Shown: positions 15,127 to 26,582 of the stretch, piece after piece
Layout of the letters: each line of letters begins with the position of its first letter
Position numbering within the stretch: position 1 is the stretch's first letter
Source: Microbacteriaceae bacterium MWH-Ta3
GTDB taxonomy: Bacteria > Actinomycetota > Actinomycetes > Actinomycetales > Microbacteriaceae
Direction of reading: 5' to 3'
DNA length: 64,000 nt
Assembly: GCA_003053925.1 (NCBI GenBank)
Contig: QBKD01000001.1
Span: 868,001-932,000, forward strand
Notes under the pieces: model-generated
What the model was told of the DNA's origin: nothing
The model's input: the letters and a program-made list of their open reading frames with translations, nothing else
The model's database searches: none
Program-made: the position numbers and the translations under genes

Positions 15127-16503
15127 ATGTCGAATAACCCCGCCCGCATGCACATCCACGATGCCCAGACCGCCGAACTGCGCGAAAGTATCTTTGACTA
15201 CGCGCGCTACCGACTGACCCTCGATCCCATCCCGCTGGACTACCCCAAGTCCTATGTCGAGCTTCGCGAGATCATGCCCGACACCGTGACCGAATCTGGT
15301 GTGGGTGGCCAGCAGGCGCTCGCGTTGTTCCGTGACGTTCTTGCCCCCGCATGCATTTCCATTGACTTCCCGGGAAACGTGTCGTTCATCCCTACCGCGC
15401 CCACCGAGGCCGCGAGCATGTTCGACCTCATCGTGTCGGCATCCAGCATCTTTGGTGGTTCGTGGATGGAGGGCGCTGGAGCCGTCTACGCCGAAAATGA
15501 AGTGTTGACGTTCATCGCTAATGAGGCCGGATTGCCCGAGGGCGCAGGCGGCGTATTCGTGCAGGGTGGCACCGCCGGTAACCTGTCGTCGCTCGTCGTG
15601 GCTCGGTACAAGGCCATGAAGAAGCGCGACGAGGCAGGACTGCCACGCCCCGCACGCTGGTCGTTCCTGTGTTCCGAAGAGGCTCATTCGTCGATCGCTG
15701 CCGCTGCACGCGTCATGGACGTTGATGTAATCAAGGTTCCCGTCGGCGACGACGGAATCATGCATGGCTCCGACATCGAGGCAGCGGGCATTGACTGGGA
15801 TGGCGTCTTTGCAATCGTCGCCACGGGCGGCACGACGAACTTCGGAATCGTTGATCACCTCGAGTCGGTGGGCGAGGTCGCCCGCGCTCACGATGTGTGG
15901 TTCCACGTCGATGGCGCCTATGGCATCGCCGCGATTTTCGCACCCAGCACCAAGCACCACTTCGCCGGCCTCGAGACGGTTGATTCGTTCATTGTTGACC
16001 CACACAAGTGGCTCTATGCGCCGTTCGACGCGTGTGCCCTGGTGTACCGCGATCCCGCCTTCGCTCGCATCGCGCACACCCAGCACGCGGCGTACCTCGA
16101 TGTCCTGACGAACACTGATGAATGGAACCCCTCGGACTTCGCGTATCACCTGTCACGCCGTGCCCGCGGTTTGCCGCTGTGGTTCTCGCTCGCTACCTAC
16201 GGCGTTGCCGCGTACCGTGATGCCATTGAATCGAACAACCGGGTTGCCCAGCAGATCGCCGATGTCATTCGCGAGCGCGACTATGTCGAGCTCGTGCGCG
16301 ACCCCATGTTGTCGGTTGTTGTTTTCCGCCGCAAGGGGTGGACCAGTGAGCAATATCACGAATGGGCCAACGACCTCTTCGAGAAGGGAACGGCAATGTC
16401 GTTCCCCTCGGCGTTCCGTGGCGAGCCGGTCATGCGCTTTGCCATCGTTAACCCGTTGACTACGCTCGAATTCTTGGTGGAACTTCTCGATTCAATGGCG
16501 TAA
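15127..16503 (+). CDS. PLP-dependent group II amino acid decarboxylase
   Basis: A 458-residue enzyme of the aromatic-amino-acid/glutamate decarboxylase fold. Visible features are FVQGGTAGNLSSL (cofactor phosphate region), HVDGAYG, and DPHKWLY with the PLP-binding lysine near residue 297. The substrate cannot be read from these motifs. GAGAGG lies 7 nt before ATG 15127. The stop is 9 bp before an agmatine deiminase gene whose ribosome site AAGGAG lies in the gap, so the two are one operon. Agmatine is made by arginine decarboxylation, so arginine is a candidate substrate by context; aromatic amino acids or diaminobutyrate remain possible. Confidence 0.88.
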   Translation: MSNNPARMHIHDAQTAELRESIFDYARYRLTLDPIPLDYPKSYVELREIMPDTVTESGVGGQQALALFRDVLAPACISIDFPGNVSFIPTAPTEAASMFDLIVSASSIFGGSWMEGAGAVYAENEVLTFIANEAGLPEGAGGVFVQGGTAGNLSSLVVARYKAMKKRDEAGLPRPARWSFLCSEEAHSSIAAAARVMDVDVIKVPVGDDGIMHGSDIEAAGIDWDGVFAIVATGGTTNFGIVDHLESVGEVARAHDVWFHVDGAYGIAAIFAPSTKHHFAGLETVDSFIVDPHKWLYAPFDACALVYRDPAFARIAHTQHAAYLDVLTNTDEWNPSDFAYHLSRRARGLPLWFSLATYGVAAYRDAIESNNRVAQQIADVIRERDYVELVRDPMLSVVVFRRKGWTSEQYHEWANDLFEKGTAMSFPSAFRGEPVMRFAIVNPLTTLEFLVELLDSMA

Positions 16504-16512
16504 GGAGCCGTA

Positions 16513-17514
16513 ATGTCCGCAGTGATGCCCGCAGAGTGGGAACCTCACGAACGCACCTGGATGGCGTGGCCGTCGAATGGTTACACGCTGGGCGACACGG
16601 ACGCCGAGATCCTCGAGGCGCGAACCGCCTGGTCTGCTGTGGCCAACGCCATCGTGCGTTTCGAGCCAGTCACTATGGTGGTGACTCCCGACGATGTCGC
16701 AGTTGCCCGTGAATTCCTGGATGACCGCGTGCAGATCATCGAGGCACCGCTGGACGACGCGTGGATGCGCGATATGGGACCCACCTTTGTGCGCACCGAG
16801 GCCGGCGATATCGCGGGCGTGAACTGGGTGTTCAACGGATGGGGTGCGCAGGAGTGGGCGTCGTGGGAAAACGATGCTCGCATCGCCACGCGCATTCTGG
16901 AGGACACCAGACGCGATCGCATCGATTCGCCCATGGTCAACGAGGGCGGCGGAATTCATGTCAACGGCGAGGGAACTGTACTCGTCACCCGCACTGTTCA
17001 ACTGGACAAGGGACGCAACCCGGGCTGGACCGAGGCACAGGTCGCAGCCGAACTGGCGCGCACGATCGGCGCTCGCCGCGTGGTGTGGTTCGATCGCGGA
17101 TTGACGCGCGACTACGACGAATTCGGCACGCGCGGACACATTGACATCGTCGCGTGCTTTAGCGATGCCACGACCGTCCTGTTCCACGACCAAACAAATC
17201 CGAATCATCCCGACTTCGCAATCAGCGCCCAGACGCGCGCCACGATCGAGGCCGCCGGCCTCACCGCCGTTCCCGTTCCCGCGCCCGACACTCTGCGTGA
17301 CGACGAGGGCTGGGTCGACTATTCCTACATCAACCATTACATTTGCAACGGCGCCGTCATTCTCTGTGCATTCGGTGATCCTGGCGATGCGCGCGCCAAG
17401 GCCGTGCTCGAAAGCGCGTATCCCGGCCGCGACATCGTTCTCGTCGAGGCACGCCCGCTGTTTGCCCGCGGCGGCGGCATTCACTGCATCACGCAGCAGC
17501 AGCCCGCACGCTAG
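16513..17514 (+). CDS. aguA: agmatine deiminase (agmatine iminohydrolase)
   Basis: Hydrolyses agmatine to N-carbamoylputrescine and ammonia. The 333-residue product matches the peptidyl-arginine-deiminase-like family: PAEWEPHERTWMAWPSN at the start, DDAWMRDMGPTF, NEGGGIHVNGEG, and GGGIHCITQQQP at the end with the catalytic cysteine. AAGGAG is 7 nt before ATG 16513; ATG 16525 is a less likely start. No N-carbamoylputrescine amidase or carbamoyltransferase gene is nearby. Its TAG stop shares the CTAG tetranucleotide (17511-17514) with the convergent SprT-like gene. Confidence 0.93.
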   Translation: MSAVMPAEWEPHERTWMAWPSNGYTLGDTDAEILEARTAWSAVANAIVRFEPVTMVVTPDDVAVAREFLDDRVQIIEAPLDDAWMRDMGPTFVRTEAGDIAGVNWVFNGWGAQEWASWENDARIATRILEDTRRDRIDSPMVNEGGGIHVNGEGTVLVTRTVQLDKGRNPGWTEAQVAAELARTIGARRVVWFDRGLTRDYDEFGTRGHIDIVACFSDATTVLFHDQTNPNHPDFAISAQTRATIEAAGLTAVPVPAPDTLRDDEGWVDYSYINHYICNGAVILCAFGDPGDARAKAVLESAYPGRDIVLVEARPLFARGGGIHCITQQQPAR

Positions 17515-17966
17515 CGCAACTGTTCCCAGCGGATCAGCGCGCGGGGGTCGAAGCGGCTCGAACATTTGCTGCACGACACCCGCGTGTTTTTCGGTGTGCG
17601 ATAGCGCAGCACGTCGTGACCGGCCGGGCAGACCCCGCGCCAGCGTGCGAATTCGGTGGCAGTTTCCGCGCGGTGTGTGGTGCCACCCACGTATCCAATG
17701 CTGCGCGCCAACGCTAGCCACTCGCGCGAGTGATTGTGCCCAGGGTCCAGCATGGCGTGGGCAATTTCGTGCAACAGAGTCTGTTCAATGTCGTACATGT
17801 CCCAGCGCGCGGCGAGGTATCGCGACAGTGTGATGCGCCGCTGCGTGAAGTTACACGCGCCACCGCGCAGTTTGGCCGTGTCGAAGCCAAACGACCACAC
17901 GGTGATATCGAGGTGGCGATCCATCAACCGATGCGCGAGCGCGCGTACCTCGTCTAGTTCTGCCAC
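17511..17966 (-). CDS. SprT-like zinc metalloprotease-domain protein
   Basis: A 151-residue protein with the SprT signature: TLLHEIAHAML (HExxH zinc site near residue 68), a downstream GHNHSREW segment with the third ligand, and a C-terminal zinc-ribbon-like CPAGHDVLRYRT...VSCSKCSSRF. Relatives of this fold (Spartan) cleave DNA-protein crosslinks, but the bacterial role is unclear. GTG 17966 follows TAGAAT (17973-17978, minus strand) by 6 nt and lacks a Shine-Dalgarno, so it is probably leaderless. Confidence 0.88.
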   Translation of the reverse strand: MAELDEVRALAHRLMDRHLDITVWSFGFDTAKLRGGACNFTQRRITLSRYLAARWDMYDIEQTLLHEIAHAMLDPGHNHSREWLALARSIGYVGGTTHRAETATEFARWRGVCPAGHDVLRYRTPKNTRVSCSKCSSRFDPRALIRWEQLR

Positions 17967-18042
17967 CTATGAATTCTAGGTCGTCAGCAGTGGCCAAGCG
18001 CTGCCAGAAATTCGCGACATCGGTCGCGCGAACGCGTCCGAC

Positions 18043-18894
18043 CTAACGCGAAAACAGGTCGCGCGCGGGTGGCGGTGAATCGATCGCCGTGGCGTCGGTC
18101 ACAATCGGTGCAGAGCGCACCCATTCCTTCGCTTCGTCGCCCGCGATGACCTTCGAGGGGTGCGGCCCGGCCGCCATCAGCCGGGGCATTCCGTCGAATT
18201 CGCGATCGCCACTCCACGCGGTCAGCACCACGTTTCCGAAGCGTCGCCCCTTAGCCACACTTGATTCCGCAATCGCGAAGGCGTCGCCGAACACGTATCG
18301 GACGGTTGCCAACTGCGACTTCGCGAATGCCAGGGGCGGGCCGTCGGCCACATTCACCAGGACGATTCCCCGGGGCGATAGCAGGCGTTTCACTTCGGTG
18401 TAGAACTCAACGCTTGTCACGTGCGCGGGCGTCCGTGCGCCTCGAAAAATATCGACGACAACCAGATCGACCTGACCCAACAATCCACCGGGCAGAGCGC
18501 CCATGACCTCGCGTGCATCGCCATACCGGCAGCGAATCGAGGCGTCCTTCGGCAACGGCAAATGCTGGCGCACGAAATCGATCAGATCGGTTTCAATCTC
18601 GATGACCTGCTGCCGCGAGCCGGGGTGGGTGGCGGCAACGTAGCGGGGGATGGTCAGGGCTCCGGCGCCGAGGTGCAGGACGGTCAGCGGGTCGCGGCCG
18701 GGGAATGCCTCGTCAATGATGTGGCCCATGCGGGCGATGTATTCAAAATGCAGTTCCGTCGGTCGTGCCAGGTCGACGTGGCTCTGGGGGGTGCCATCGA
18801 CCGTCAGTACCCACCCGCCTTCGCGCCACGGGTCGGGTTCGATTTCAGCCAGAAGGCCGCTGAACTTCAGGCGGTGGGAAACGATCGACGACAC
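18043..18894 (-). CDS. spermidine-synthase-like methyltransferase-fold protein
   Basis: A 283-residue protein with a Rossmann core like polyamine aminopropyltransferases: VLHLGAGALTIPRYV, then VIEIETDLIDFVRQH, and VDLVVVDIFRGARTPAHVTS. Actinobacterial members often lack the acidic residues needed for polyamine binding, so it may not make spermidine. The frame is open further upstream into the rpoB promoter, but GTG 18894 is chosen: GAAGAT (18901-18906, minus strand) precedes it by 6 nt and conserved-looking sequence begins just after. It is divergent from rpoB. The nearby agmatine deiminase makes a polyamine link conceivable but unproven. Confidence 0.75.
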   Translation of the reverse strand: MSSIVSHRLKFSGLLAEIEPDPWREGGWVLTVDGTPQSHVDLARPTELHFEYIARMGHIIDEAFPGRDPLTVLHLGAGALTIPRYVAATHPGSRQQVIEIETDLIDFVRQHLPLPKDASIRCRYGDAREVMGALPGGLLGQVDLVVVDIFRGARTPAHVTSVEFYTEVKRLLSPRGIVLVNVADGPPLAFAKSQLATVRYVFGDAFAIAESSVAKGRRFGNVVLTAWSGDREFDGMPRLMAAGPHPSKVIAGDEAKEWVRSAPIVTDATAIDSPPPARDLFSR

Positions 18895-18942
18895 GGCTCC
18901 ATCTTCTCGCGATTTTGCGGTGCGGCGTGCGAAAATTCCGAG

Positions 18943-18971
18943 TTTACAAAACATGAGAAGGGGTGTAGTGT
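18943..18971 (+). promoter_or_regulatory. rpoB promoter
   Basis: TTTACA (18943-18948), a 17-bp spacer and TAGTGT (18966-18971) with TG immediately upstream make a good extended -10 vegetative promoter. It predicts transcription from about 18978 and a leader of roughly 160 nt. Confidence 0.65.
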
Positions 18972-19059
18972 AGCAAGTTGCGCTTACCTCTGTCCGTGCG
19001 TCATATGAAGGATGACGGACTCCCCGAAAATAGTGGCGGGGAAACAAAGAGATCGAATG

Positions 19060-19080
19060 GCCGCGAGCGCGGCTTTTTCT
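19060..19080 (+). terminator. attenuator-like hairpin in the rpoB leader
   Basis: GCCGC (19060-19064) and GCGGC (19069-19073) enclose a 4-nt loop and are followed directly by TTTTTCT, the form of a short intrinsic terminator inside the rpoB leader. An upstream CCCCG/CGGGG pair (19022-19041) could form an additional hairpin. A regulatory role is inferred only. Confidence 0.4.
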
Positions 19081-19140
19081 AGTGCACGGAAACCGTTGAA
19101 TCGTCTACATTATGGGGCTCTGCCCATGGAGGATATCGTC

Positions 19141-22100
19141 TTGGCTGCTGCGAAGAAAGCAAAAATCCAGGGGACCGGTCGTGATGCACGTCGAGTGTCG
19201 TTCGCAAAGATTAGCGACACCCTGACTGTTCCCGACCTGCTCTCACTCCAGACCGAAAGCTTTGACTGGCTGATCGGTGCGAACGGATCGGACGTCAAGT
19301 CGGGTCTCGAGGAAATCTTTGAAGAGATTTCTCCCATCGAGAACGACACGATGCAGCTCTCGTTCACGAACCCGTACCTCGAAGAGAAGAAGTACGAGCT
19401 CGACGAGTGCAAGGAGCGCAGCAAGACCTATTCGGCTCCGCTGTACGTCGAAGCCGAGTTCATGAACCACACCACGGGTGAAATCAAGACTCAGACGGTA
19501 TTCATGGGCGACTTCCCGCTCATGACCGAAAAGGGTACGTTCATCATTAACGGAACCGAGCGTGTTGTCGTGTCGCAGCTCGTCCGTAGCCCCGGTGTGT
19601 ACTTCGAGCGCGTCGATGACAAGACCATCGACAAGGACCTCTTCGCCTGCCGCGTGATCCCCAGCCGTGGAGCATGGCTGGAGTTCGAGGTGGACAAGAA
19701 GGACCACGTTGGCGTTCGTATCGACCGCAAGCGTAAGCAGTCCGCTACCGTTTTCCTCAAGGCTCTGGGAATGTCGTCGGAAGAAATCCGTGCCGCCTTC
19801 CCCGACTCGACCTCGATGGCACTGACACTCGAAGCCGACTCGATCCTCACGCAGGAAGAGGCCCTCAAGGACATCTACCGCAAGCTCCGTCCCGGCGAGC
19901 AGGTTGCCACCGAGGCCGCCCGTGCGCTGATCGACAACTTCTACTTCAACTCGAAGCGTTTCGATCTGGCAAAGGTGGGTCGCTACAAGCTCAACCGCAA
20001 GCTGGGCCTCGAGGCTCCTCTGGACAGCAGTGTTCTCACGCGCGATGACATCGTCGCCACCCTGCGTTACCTCGTTGCTCTGCACGAGAACAAGGGCACC
20101 ATCGCGGGAACCCGCAACGGCAAGCCTGTCGACATCCGACTTGACGTCGATGACATCGACCACTTCGGTAACCGTCGTATCCGCGCCGTGGGCGAGCTGA
20201 TCCAGAACCAGATCCGTACCGGCCTCAGCCGTATGGAGCGCGTTGTTCGCGAGCGCATGACGACCCAGGACGTCGAGGCCATCACGCCTCAGACGCTGAT
20301 CAACATTCGTCCCGTGACGGCCGCAATCAAGGAGTTCTTCGGAACCAGCCAGCTGTCGCAGTTCATGGACCAGAACAACCCGCTCGCGGGTCTGACCCAC
20401 AAGCGTCGTCTGTCGGCGCTGGGCCCGGGTGGCCTGAGCCGCGAACGTGCCGGTGTTGAGGTCCGCGACGTTCACCCCTCGCACTACGGCCGTATGTGCC
20501 CCATCGAAACCCCTGAAGGCCCCAACATTGGTCTGATCGGATCGCTGGCGTCGTTCGCACGTATCAACTCGTTCGGTTTTATCGAGACCCCCTACCGTCG
20601 CGTTGTCAACGGCAAGGTTTCGTCGAACATCGACTACCTCACGGCAAGCGAAGAAGACGACCACATCGTCGCGCAGGCCGGTGCACCTCTGAACGCGGAC
20701 GGTTCGTTCGCCGAAGAGCGCGTGCTCGTTCGTATCAAGGGTGGAGAGGTGGAACTCGTTCCCGCCGCTCGCGTTGACTACATGGACGTCTCGCCTCGCC
20801 AGATGGTGTCGGTTGCAACCTCGCTGATTCCGTTCCTCGAGCACGACGATGCAAACCGCGCGCTCATGGGCGCCAACATGCAGCGTCAGGCTGTGCCGTT
20901 GCTGCGTTCGGAAAGCCCCATCGTGGGTACCGGTATGGAGTCGTACGCCGCAGTTGACGCCGGTGACGTTGTCATCGCGAAGTCGGCCGGTGTGATCTCG
21001 GAAGTGTCGAGCGACTACGTCGTGATCCAGAAGGATGAGGGCGGCACCGACGAGTACGTTCTGCGTAAGTTCGAGCGCTCGAACCAGGGCACGAACTACA
21101 ACCACCGCGTCATCGTCAAGGAAGGTGACCGCATCGAAGCCGGTGCTGTTATCGCCGATGGCCCCGCGACCGAGAACGGCGAACTCGCACTGGGTAAGAA
21201 CCTGCTCGTGGCATTCATGTCATGGGAAGGCCACAACTTCGAGGACGCCATCATCCTGAGCCAGAACCTGGTCAAGGACGACGTTCTCTCGTCGATTCAC
21301 ATCGAGGAATACGAAGTTGACGCCCGCGACACCAAGCTGGGCAAGCAGGAGATCACGCGTGACCTCCCCAACCAGTCGCTCGAGAACCTCGCCAACCTGG
21401 ACGAACGAGGCATTATCCGCATCGGTGCCGAGGTTCGCCCCGGCGACATCCTCGTCGGTCGTGTGACACCCAAGGGTGAAACCGAACTGACCGCGGAAGA
21501 GCGCCTGTTGCGCGCCATCTTTGCCGAAAAGAGCAAGGAAGTTCGCGACACCTCGCTGCGCGTTCCCCACGGTGAAAAGGGAACCGTTATCGCCGTCAAG
21601 GTATTCGACGTCGATCAGGGTGACGACGAACTGGGCAACGGTGTCAACCAGAAGGTTGTCGTCTACATTGCACAGAAGCGCAAGATCTCGGAAGGTGACA
21701 AGCTTGCAGGCCGCCACGGCAACAAGGGTGTCATCTCGAAGATCCTCCCCGTTGAAGACATGCCCTTCCTCGAAGATGGCACGCCTGTTGACGTGATCCT
21801 CAACCCTCTCGGTGTTCCCGGTCGAATGAACTTCGGTCAGGTCCTCGAAATCCACCTCGGCTGGGCAGCCATGCAGGGTTGGAAGGTTGACGGAAACCCC
21901 GACTGGGCAAAGTTCCTCCCCGAGGAGGCACGTGAGGTTGCACCCGGCACCAAGGTGGCAACGCCTGTGTTCGACGGTGCATCCGAGGCGGAAATCGCCG
22001 GTCTGCTCGACGCCACGCTTCCCCGTGCAAACGGCCAGAAGCTGATCGACAGCATGGGTAAGGCACGTCTGTTCGATGGTCGATCCGGAGAGCCCTTCCC

Positions 22101-22575
22101 CGACCCCATTTCGGTGGGATACATGTACATCCTCAAGCTGCACCACCTTGTCGACGACAAGATTCACGCACGCTCGACGGGTCCTTACTCGATGATTACC
22201 CAGCAGCCCCTGGGTGGTAAGGCTCAGTTCGGTGGACAGCGCTTTGGTGAGATGGAAGTGTGGGCCCTCGAGGCCTATGGTGCCGCGTACGCGCTGCAGG
22301 AACTTCTCACCATCAAGTCGGATGACATTGCTGGTCGTGTGAAGGTTTACGAGGCAATCGTGAAGGGCCAGAACATTCAGGAACCCGGCATTCCCGAGAG
22401 CTTCAAGGTTCTCATGAAGGAAATGCAGTCGTTGTGCCTGAACGTCGAGGTGCTGGCGAGCGACGGAACCGTCGTCAACCTCCGCGACTCGATCGAAGAG
22501 GCCGACCGCGCCACCGCTTCACTGGGTATCAACATCGCCCGTGAAGAATCCGCTGCCATCGACTTCGCCGAATAA
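19141..22575 (+). CDS. rpoB: RNA polymerase beta subunit
   Basis: The 1144-residue beta subunit of RNA polymerase. Its rifampicin region reads [20 protein letters not shown] and [11 protein letters not shown], with the usual sensitive-type residues. TTG 19141 is chosen because GGAGGA sits 7 nt upstream and the product then begins with an Ala/Lys-rich tail followed by [19 protein letters not shown], as in related actinobacteria. An in-frame ATG at 19012 would add 43 residues that overlap the leader hairpin; ATG 19126 overlaps the ribosome site. rplJ-rplL are not upstream. rpoC follows after 44 bp. Confidence 0.98.
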   Translation: MAAAKKAKIQGTGRDARRVSFAKISDTLTVPDLLSLQTESFDWLIGANGSDVKSGLEEIFEEISPIENDTMQLSFTNPYLEEKKYELDECKERSKTYSAPLYVEAEFMNHTTGEIKTQTVFMGDFPLMTEKGTFIINGTERVVVSQLVRSPGVYFERVDDKTIDKDLFACRVIPSRGAWLEFEVDKKDHVGVRIDRKRKQSATVFLKALGMSSEEIRAAFPDSTSMALTLEADSILTQEEALKDIYRKLRPGEQVATEAARALIDNFYFNSKRFDLAKVGRYKLNRKLGLEAPLDSSVLTRDDIVATLRYLVALHENKGTIAGTRNGKPVDIRLDVDDIDHFGNRRIRAVGELIQNQIRTGLSRMERVVRERMTTQDVEAITPQTLINIRPVTAAIKEFFGTSQLSQFMDQNNPLAGLTHKRRLSALGPGGLSRERAGVEVRDVHPSHYGRMCPIETPEGPNIGLIGSLASFARINSFGFIETPYRRVVNGKVSSNIDYLTASEEDDHIVAQAGAPLNADGSFAEERVLVRIKGGEVELVPAARVDYMDVSPRQMVSVATSLIPFLEHDDANRALMGANMQRQAVPLLRSESPIVGTGMESYAAVDAGDVVIAKSAGVISEVSSDYVVIQKDEGGTDEYVLRKFERSNQGTNYNHRVIVKEGDRIEAGAVIADGPATENGELALGKNLLVAFMSWEGHNFEDAIILSQNLVKDDVLSSIHIEEYEVDARDTKLGKQEITRDLPNQSLENLANLDERGIIRIGAEVRPGDILVGRVTPKGETELTAEERLLRAIFAEKSKEVRDTSLRVPHGEKGTVIAVKVFDVDQGDDELGNGVNQKVVVYIAQKRKISEGDKLAGRHGNKGVISKILPVEDMPFLEDGTPVDVILNPLGVPGRMNFGQVLEIHLGWAAMQGWKVDGNPDWAKFLPEEAREVAPGTKVATPVFDGASEAEIAGLLDATLPRANGQKLIDSMGKARLFDGRSGEPFPDPISVGYMYILKLHHLVDDKIHARSTGPYSMITQQPLGGKAQFGGQRFGEMEVWALEAYGAAYALQELLTIKSDDIAGRVKVYEAIVKGQNIQEPGIPESFKVLMKEMQSLCLNVEVLASDGTVVNLRDSIEEADRATASLGINIAREESAAIDFAE

Positions 22576-22619
22576 GCGACCCGATTACTTACACGTATAG
22601 AGAAACGAAAGAGAACATA

Positions 22620-25600
22620 GTGCTCGACGCAACGACTTTCGACGAGATTCGTATCGGCCTCGCAACCGCAGACCAGATTCGTTCATGGTCCAAGGGTGAG
22701 GTCAAGAAGCCCGAAACAATCAACTACCGCACGCTCAAGCCCGAGAAGGACGGTCTGTTCGGTGAACAGATCTTCGGTCCTACTCGCGACTGGGAGTGTG
22801 GCTGTGGCAAGTACAAGCGTGTCCGCTTCAAGGGCATCGTCTGTGAACGATGTGGCGTAGAGGTCACCAAGTCGGCTGTGCGCCGTGAGCGCATGGGTCA
22901 CCTGGAGCTCGCCTCGCCCGTCACCCACATTTGGTACTTCAAGGGTGTTCCCAGCCGCCTGGGCTACCTCCTGGACATGGCACCGAAGGACCTCGAAAAG
23001 GTCATCTACTTCGCTGCGTACATGATCACCTTCGTCGACGCCGATGGCCGCCACGAAGACCTTCCCCGTTTGGAGAAGGAACTGCAGAACGAAATCACGC
23101 ACCGCGAAAAGCAACGTGACGTTCAGCTGGCCGACCGTCAGAAGGCCCTCGAGGTCGAGCTTGCTCGTCTCGAAGCCGAAGACGCCAAGGCAGACATCAA
23201 GCGCAAGACCAACGAGGCCGGCCAGAAGGACCTCGCCGTGATTCGCAAGAACCACGACGACGAAATCCTGCGTATCCAGCGCGTGTTCGACGACTTCAAG
23301 TCGCTCAGCGTGGGAACGCTGAAGGCAGAAGACGCCGACTTCCGTGAACTCGAAGACCGCTACGGCGACTACTTCGCATCGTTCATGGGCGCCGAGGCCA
23401 TCAAGGAAATCCTCACGGCTTACAACGAGGACGACCAGGCGCAACTGAAGCAGCTGTCGGCCGACCTGCACGATGAAATCGCGACCTCGAAGAGCCAGCG
23501 CAAGATCCGTGCAATCAAGCGCCTCAAGGTTGTGGACTCTTTCCTGCAGACCAAGACCAACCCCGCATCCATGGTGCTGGACGTCATCCCCGTGATCCCG
23601 CCGGAGCTTCGCCCCATGGTGCAGCTCGATGGTGGCCGCTTCGCGACCAGTGATCTCAACGACCTCTACCGTCGTGTCATCAACCGCAACAACCGTCTCA
23701 AGCGCCTGCTTGAGCTGGGTGCACCGCAGATCATCATCAACAATGAAAAGCGCATGCTCCAGGAATCGGTCGACGCATTGTTCGACAACGGTCGTCGTGG
23801 ACGTCCCGTCACCGGTACCGGCAACCGCGCCCTCAAGTCGCTCAGCGACATGCTGAAGGGTAAGCAGGGTCGTTTCCGCCAGAACCTTCTGGGAAAGCGC
23901 GTGGACTACTCGGGCCGTTCGGTCATCGTTGTCGGTCCTCAGCTGAAGCTGCACCAGTGTGGTCTGCCCAAGCAGATGGCTCTGGAGCTCTTCAAGCCGT
24001 TCGTGATCAAGCAGCTGCAGGACAAGGGACTCGCATCGTCGATCAAGGGCGCCAAGCGTGCTGTTGAGCGTGCGTACCCCGAGGTTTGGGGCGAGCTCGA
24101 GGAAATCATCCGCGAGCGTCCCGTCCTGCTGAACCGCGCACCCACTCTGCACCGCCTGGGAATTCAGGCGTTCGAACCTCAGCTCGTGGAAGGTAAGGCT
24201 ATTCAGCTGCACCCCCTCGTGTGTGCCGCGTTCAACGCCGACTTCGATGGTGACCAGATGGCTGTTCACCTTCCGCTGTCCGTCGAGGCCCAGGCCGAAG
24301 CGCGCATCCTGATGCTCGCATCGAACAACATCCTGAAGCCCTCGGACGGTCGCCCCGTGACCGTTCCCACTCAGGACATGATCATCGGTTTGCACCACCT
24401 CACTTCAGAGCGCCCCGGCGTTGTGGGTGAGGGCCGCGCATTCAGCTCGATTGCCGAAGCAACCATGGCCATGGACAACCACGACCTGCACATCAACGCA
24501 AAGATTCGTCTGCGCGTTCCCGGTGTGGTGTCGTTCGATGGTCAGGACGCACCCGCGGGCTTCGCTCCCGGCAAGGCATTTGAGACGACCCTGGGTAAGG
24601 CGCTCTTCAACAGCCTGCTTCCCGAGTCGTACCCTTACGTCACGCGCGTTGCAGACAAGGGTGTCATCACCGAGATCGTTGAAAACCTGGCCGAGCGTTA
24701 CGCCAAGGTCGAGGTCGCGGCAACTCTGGACCGTATGAAGGACGCCGGTTTCTACTGGGCTACTCGTTCGGGTGTCACCGTTGCTCTATCGGACATCAAG
24801 ACTCCGGCGGCCAAGAAGGGCATCATCGAGAAGCACGAAAAGGATGCCGCCAAGATCGAAGCCAAGTACGAAAAGGGCCTCATCTCGAACCAGGAACGTC
24901 ACGACGAACTCGTGTCGGTCTGGTCGGAAGCTACCGAAGAAGTCAAGGCTGCCATGCAGGCTGAATTCAAGGAAGGCTACAACACCATCAACCGTATGGT
25001 GACCTCGGGTGCACGTGGTAACTGGCTGCAGGTCGGTAACATCGCGGGTATGCGTGGTCTGGTGGCCAACCCGAAGGGTGAAATTATCGCCCGTCCGATC
25101 ATCAGCTCGTACCGCGAGGGCCTGAAGGTTGCCGAGTACTTCATCGCAACCCACGGTGCCCGTAAGGGTCTGGCTGACACCGCTCTGAAGACCGCCGACT
25201 CGGGTTACCTGACTCGTCGTCTGGTCGACGTGGCGCAGGACGTCATCATCCGTGAAGCCGACTGTGGCACCAGCAAGGGCCTCGAGTTCTCGATCGGTTC
25301 GGAAGCCAATGCGTTGGGCAACGTCGAGAACCTCGTGTTCGGTCGTTTCCTCATCGAAGATGCCGTCAACGCATCGGGCGAGGTCATCGTTGAAGCAGGT
25401 GTCGACCTCGGTCGTGACCTCATCAAGCACATGGTTGCCCGCGGCGTCGAGAAGGTTCTCGTACGTTCGGCCCTCACCTGTGAGGCGCTCCTCGGAGTCT
25501 GTGGTACCTGCTACGGCCGGTCGATGGCAACGGGTAAGACCGTTGACCTCGGCGAGGCCGTCGGTATCATCGCGGCACAGTCGATTGGTGAACCTGGAAC

Positions 25601-26516
25601 TCAGCTGACCATGCGTACCTTCCACACCGGTGGATCGGCGTCGGCTCAGGACATCACGCAGGGTCTGCCTCGTGTGACCGAGCTCTTCGAAGCACGTACC
25701 CCCAAGGGTGCAAGCCCCATTGCCGATGCAACCGGTCGCGTCGAAATCGACGAGTCAGGCGTTCAGCGCAAGCTGATTCTGACCCCCGACAACGGCGATG
25801 AGGCACACTCGTACACGATCACGAAGCACACCACCTTGCTTGTCGAGGATGGCCAGCGCGTCGAGATCGGAACGCAGTTGTTCGAGGGAACCGTTGACCC
25901 CAAGGACGTCTTGCGCGTTATGGGTGTTCGTGCGGTTCAGAAGTTCCTCGTCGACGGCGTGTACGACACGTACACCAGCCAGGGCGTGCCCGTTCACACC
26001 AAGCACATCGAGGTTATTGTTCGCCAGATGCTGCGCAAGGTGACGGTCGTCGACCACGGCGAGACGGAATTCCTGCCCGGCGAACTCGTCGACCGCATCC
26101 GTTTCACCAAGGTTAACCGCGAGGCCGTTGCCGATGGCAAGAAGCCTGCGACCGCTCGTCAGGAAGTCATGGGTATCACCAAGGCATCACTGGCAACCGA
26201 GTCGTGGCTGTCGGCCGCATCGTTCCAGGAGACCACCCGCGTTCTGACGCAGGCGGCTCTCGAGGGCAAGCGCGACCCGCTGATCGGTCTCAAGGAGAAC
26301 GTCATCATCGGTAAGCTCATCCCCGCCGGTACAGGTCTGCAGAAGTATCGTGGCGTCACGGTCGAAGCAAACCAGGACGAAGCCGACCGCCGCTACCCAC
26401 ACCGCCACTTCGGCGCAACGGGCAGCTTCGCGGACGACGCGTTCTCGTACACCGATCTGGAATCGTTCAATTCGGCAACCTACGACGCGAGCGGTTTCAC
26501 CACCGGCGAGTTCTAG
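22620..26516 (+). CDS. rpoC: RNA polymerase beta' subunit
   Basis: The 1298-residue beta' subunit. It has the N-terminal zinc site [20 protein letters not shown], the catalytic Mg-binding [14 protein letters not shown] near residue 540, and the second zinc-site cysteines around [13 protein letters not shown]. The insertion between the first zinc site and the clamp is rich in Lys/Glu coiled-coil-like sequence (residues 145-220). GTG 22620 follows GAAAGAGAA. A strong terminator follows 15 bp after the stop, so rpoB-rpoC forms its own unit. Confidence 0.98.
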   Translation: MLDATTFDEIRIGLATADQIRSWSKGEVKKPETINYRTLKPEKDGLFGEQIFGPTRDWECGCGKYKRVRFKGIVCERCGVEVTKSAVRRERMGHLELASPVTHIWYFKGVPSRLGYLLDMAPKDLEKVIYFAAYMITFVDADGRHEDLPRLEKELQNEITHREKQRDVQLADRQKALEVELARLEAEDAKADIKRKTNEAGQKDLAVIRKNHDDEILRIQRVFDDFKSLSVGTLKAEDADFRELEDRYGDYFASFMGAEAIKEILTAYNEDDQAQLKQLSADLHDEIATSKSQRKIRAIKRLKVVDSFLQTKTNPASMVLDVIPVIPPELRPMVQLDGGRFATSDLNDLYRRVINRNNRLKRLLELGAPQIIINNEKRMLQESVDALFDNGRRGRPVTGTGNRALKSLSDMLKGKQGRFRQNLLGKRVDYSGRSVIVVGPQLKLHQCGLPKQMALELFKPFVIKQLQDKGLASSIKGAKRAVERAYPEVWGELEEIIRERPVLLNRAPTLHRLGIQAFEPQLVEGKAIQLHPLVCAAFNADFDGDQMAVHLPLSVEAQAEARILMLASNNILKPSDGRPVTVPTQDMIIGLHHLTSERPGVVGEGRAFSSIAEATMAMDNHDLHINAKIRLRVPGVVSFDGQDAPAGFAPGKAFETTLGKALFNSLLPESYPYVTRVADKGVITEIVENLAERYAKVEVAATLDRMKDAGFYWATRSGVTVALSDIKTPAAKKGIIEKHEKDAAKIEAKYEKGLISNQERHDELVSVWSEATEEVKAAMQAEFKEGYNTINRMVTSGARGNWLQVGNIAGMRGLVANPKGEIIARPIISSYREGLKVAEYFIATHGARKGLADTALKTADSGYLTRRLVDVAQDVIIREADCGTSKGLEFSIGSEANALGNVENLVFGRFLIEDAVNASGEVIVEAGVDLGRDLIKHMVARGVEKVLVRSALTCEALLGVCGTCYGRSMATGKTVDLGEAVGIIAAQSIGEPGTQLTMRTFHTGGSASAQDITQGLPRVTELFEARTPKGASPIADATGRVEIDESGVQRKLILTPDNGDEAHSYTITKHTTLLVEDGQRVEIGTQLFEGTVDPKDVLRVMGVRAVQKFLVDGVYDTYTSQGVPVHTKHIEVIVRQMLRKVTVVDHGETEFLPGELVDRIRFTKVNREAVADGKKPATARQEVMGITKASLATESWLSAASFQETTRVLTQAALEGKRDPLIGLKENVIIGKLIPAGTGLQKYRGVTVEANQDEADRRYPHRHFGATGSFADDAFSYTDLESFNSATYDASGFTTGEF

Positions 26517-26531
26517 AAACAGAATCCCCGG

Positions 26532-26560
26532 AAGGGCCCGTCTTCGGACGGGCCCTTTCC
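26532..26560 (+). terminator. rpoBC terminator
   Basis: An 11-bp perfect stem AAGGGCCCGTC/GACGGGCCCTT closed by a TTCG tetraloop is followed by TCCCG; it begins 15 bp after the rpoC stop. Confidence 0.85.
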
Positions 26561-26582
26561 CGTTCCTGGGGATAAATTCCGC

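Noticed and set aside
19012-19140. 43-residue N-terminal extension of RpoB
   Set aside because: The ribosome site at GGAGGA before TTG 19141 and the family-like start argue for a leader; kept only as an alternative.
22683-24398. 571-codon frame antisense to rpoC, and a similar one antisense to rpoB
   Set aside because: These are codon-bias shadows of rpoB and rpoC; no start signal or domain was seen.
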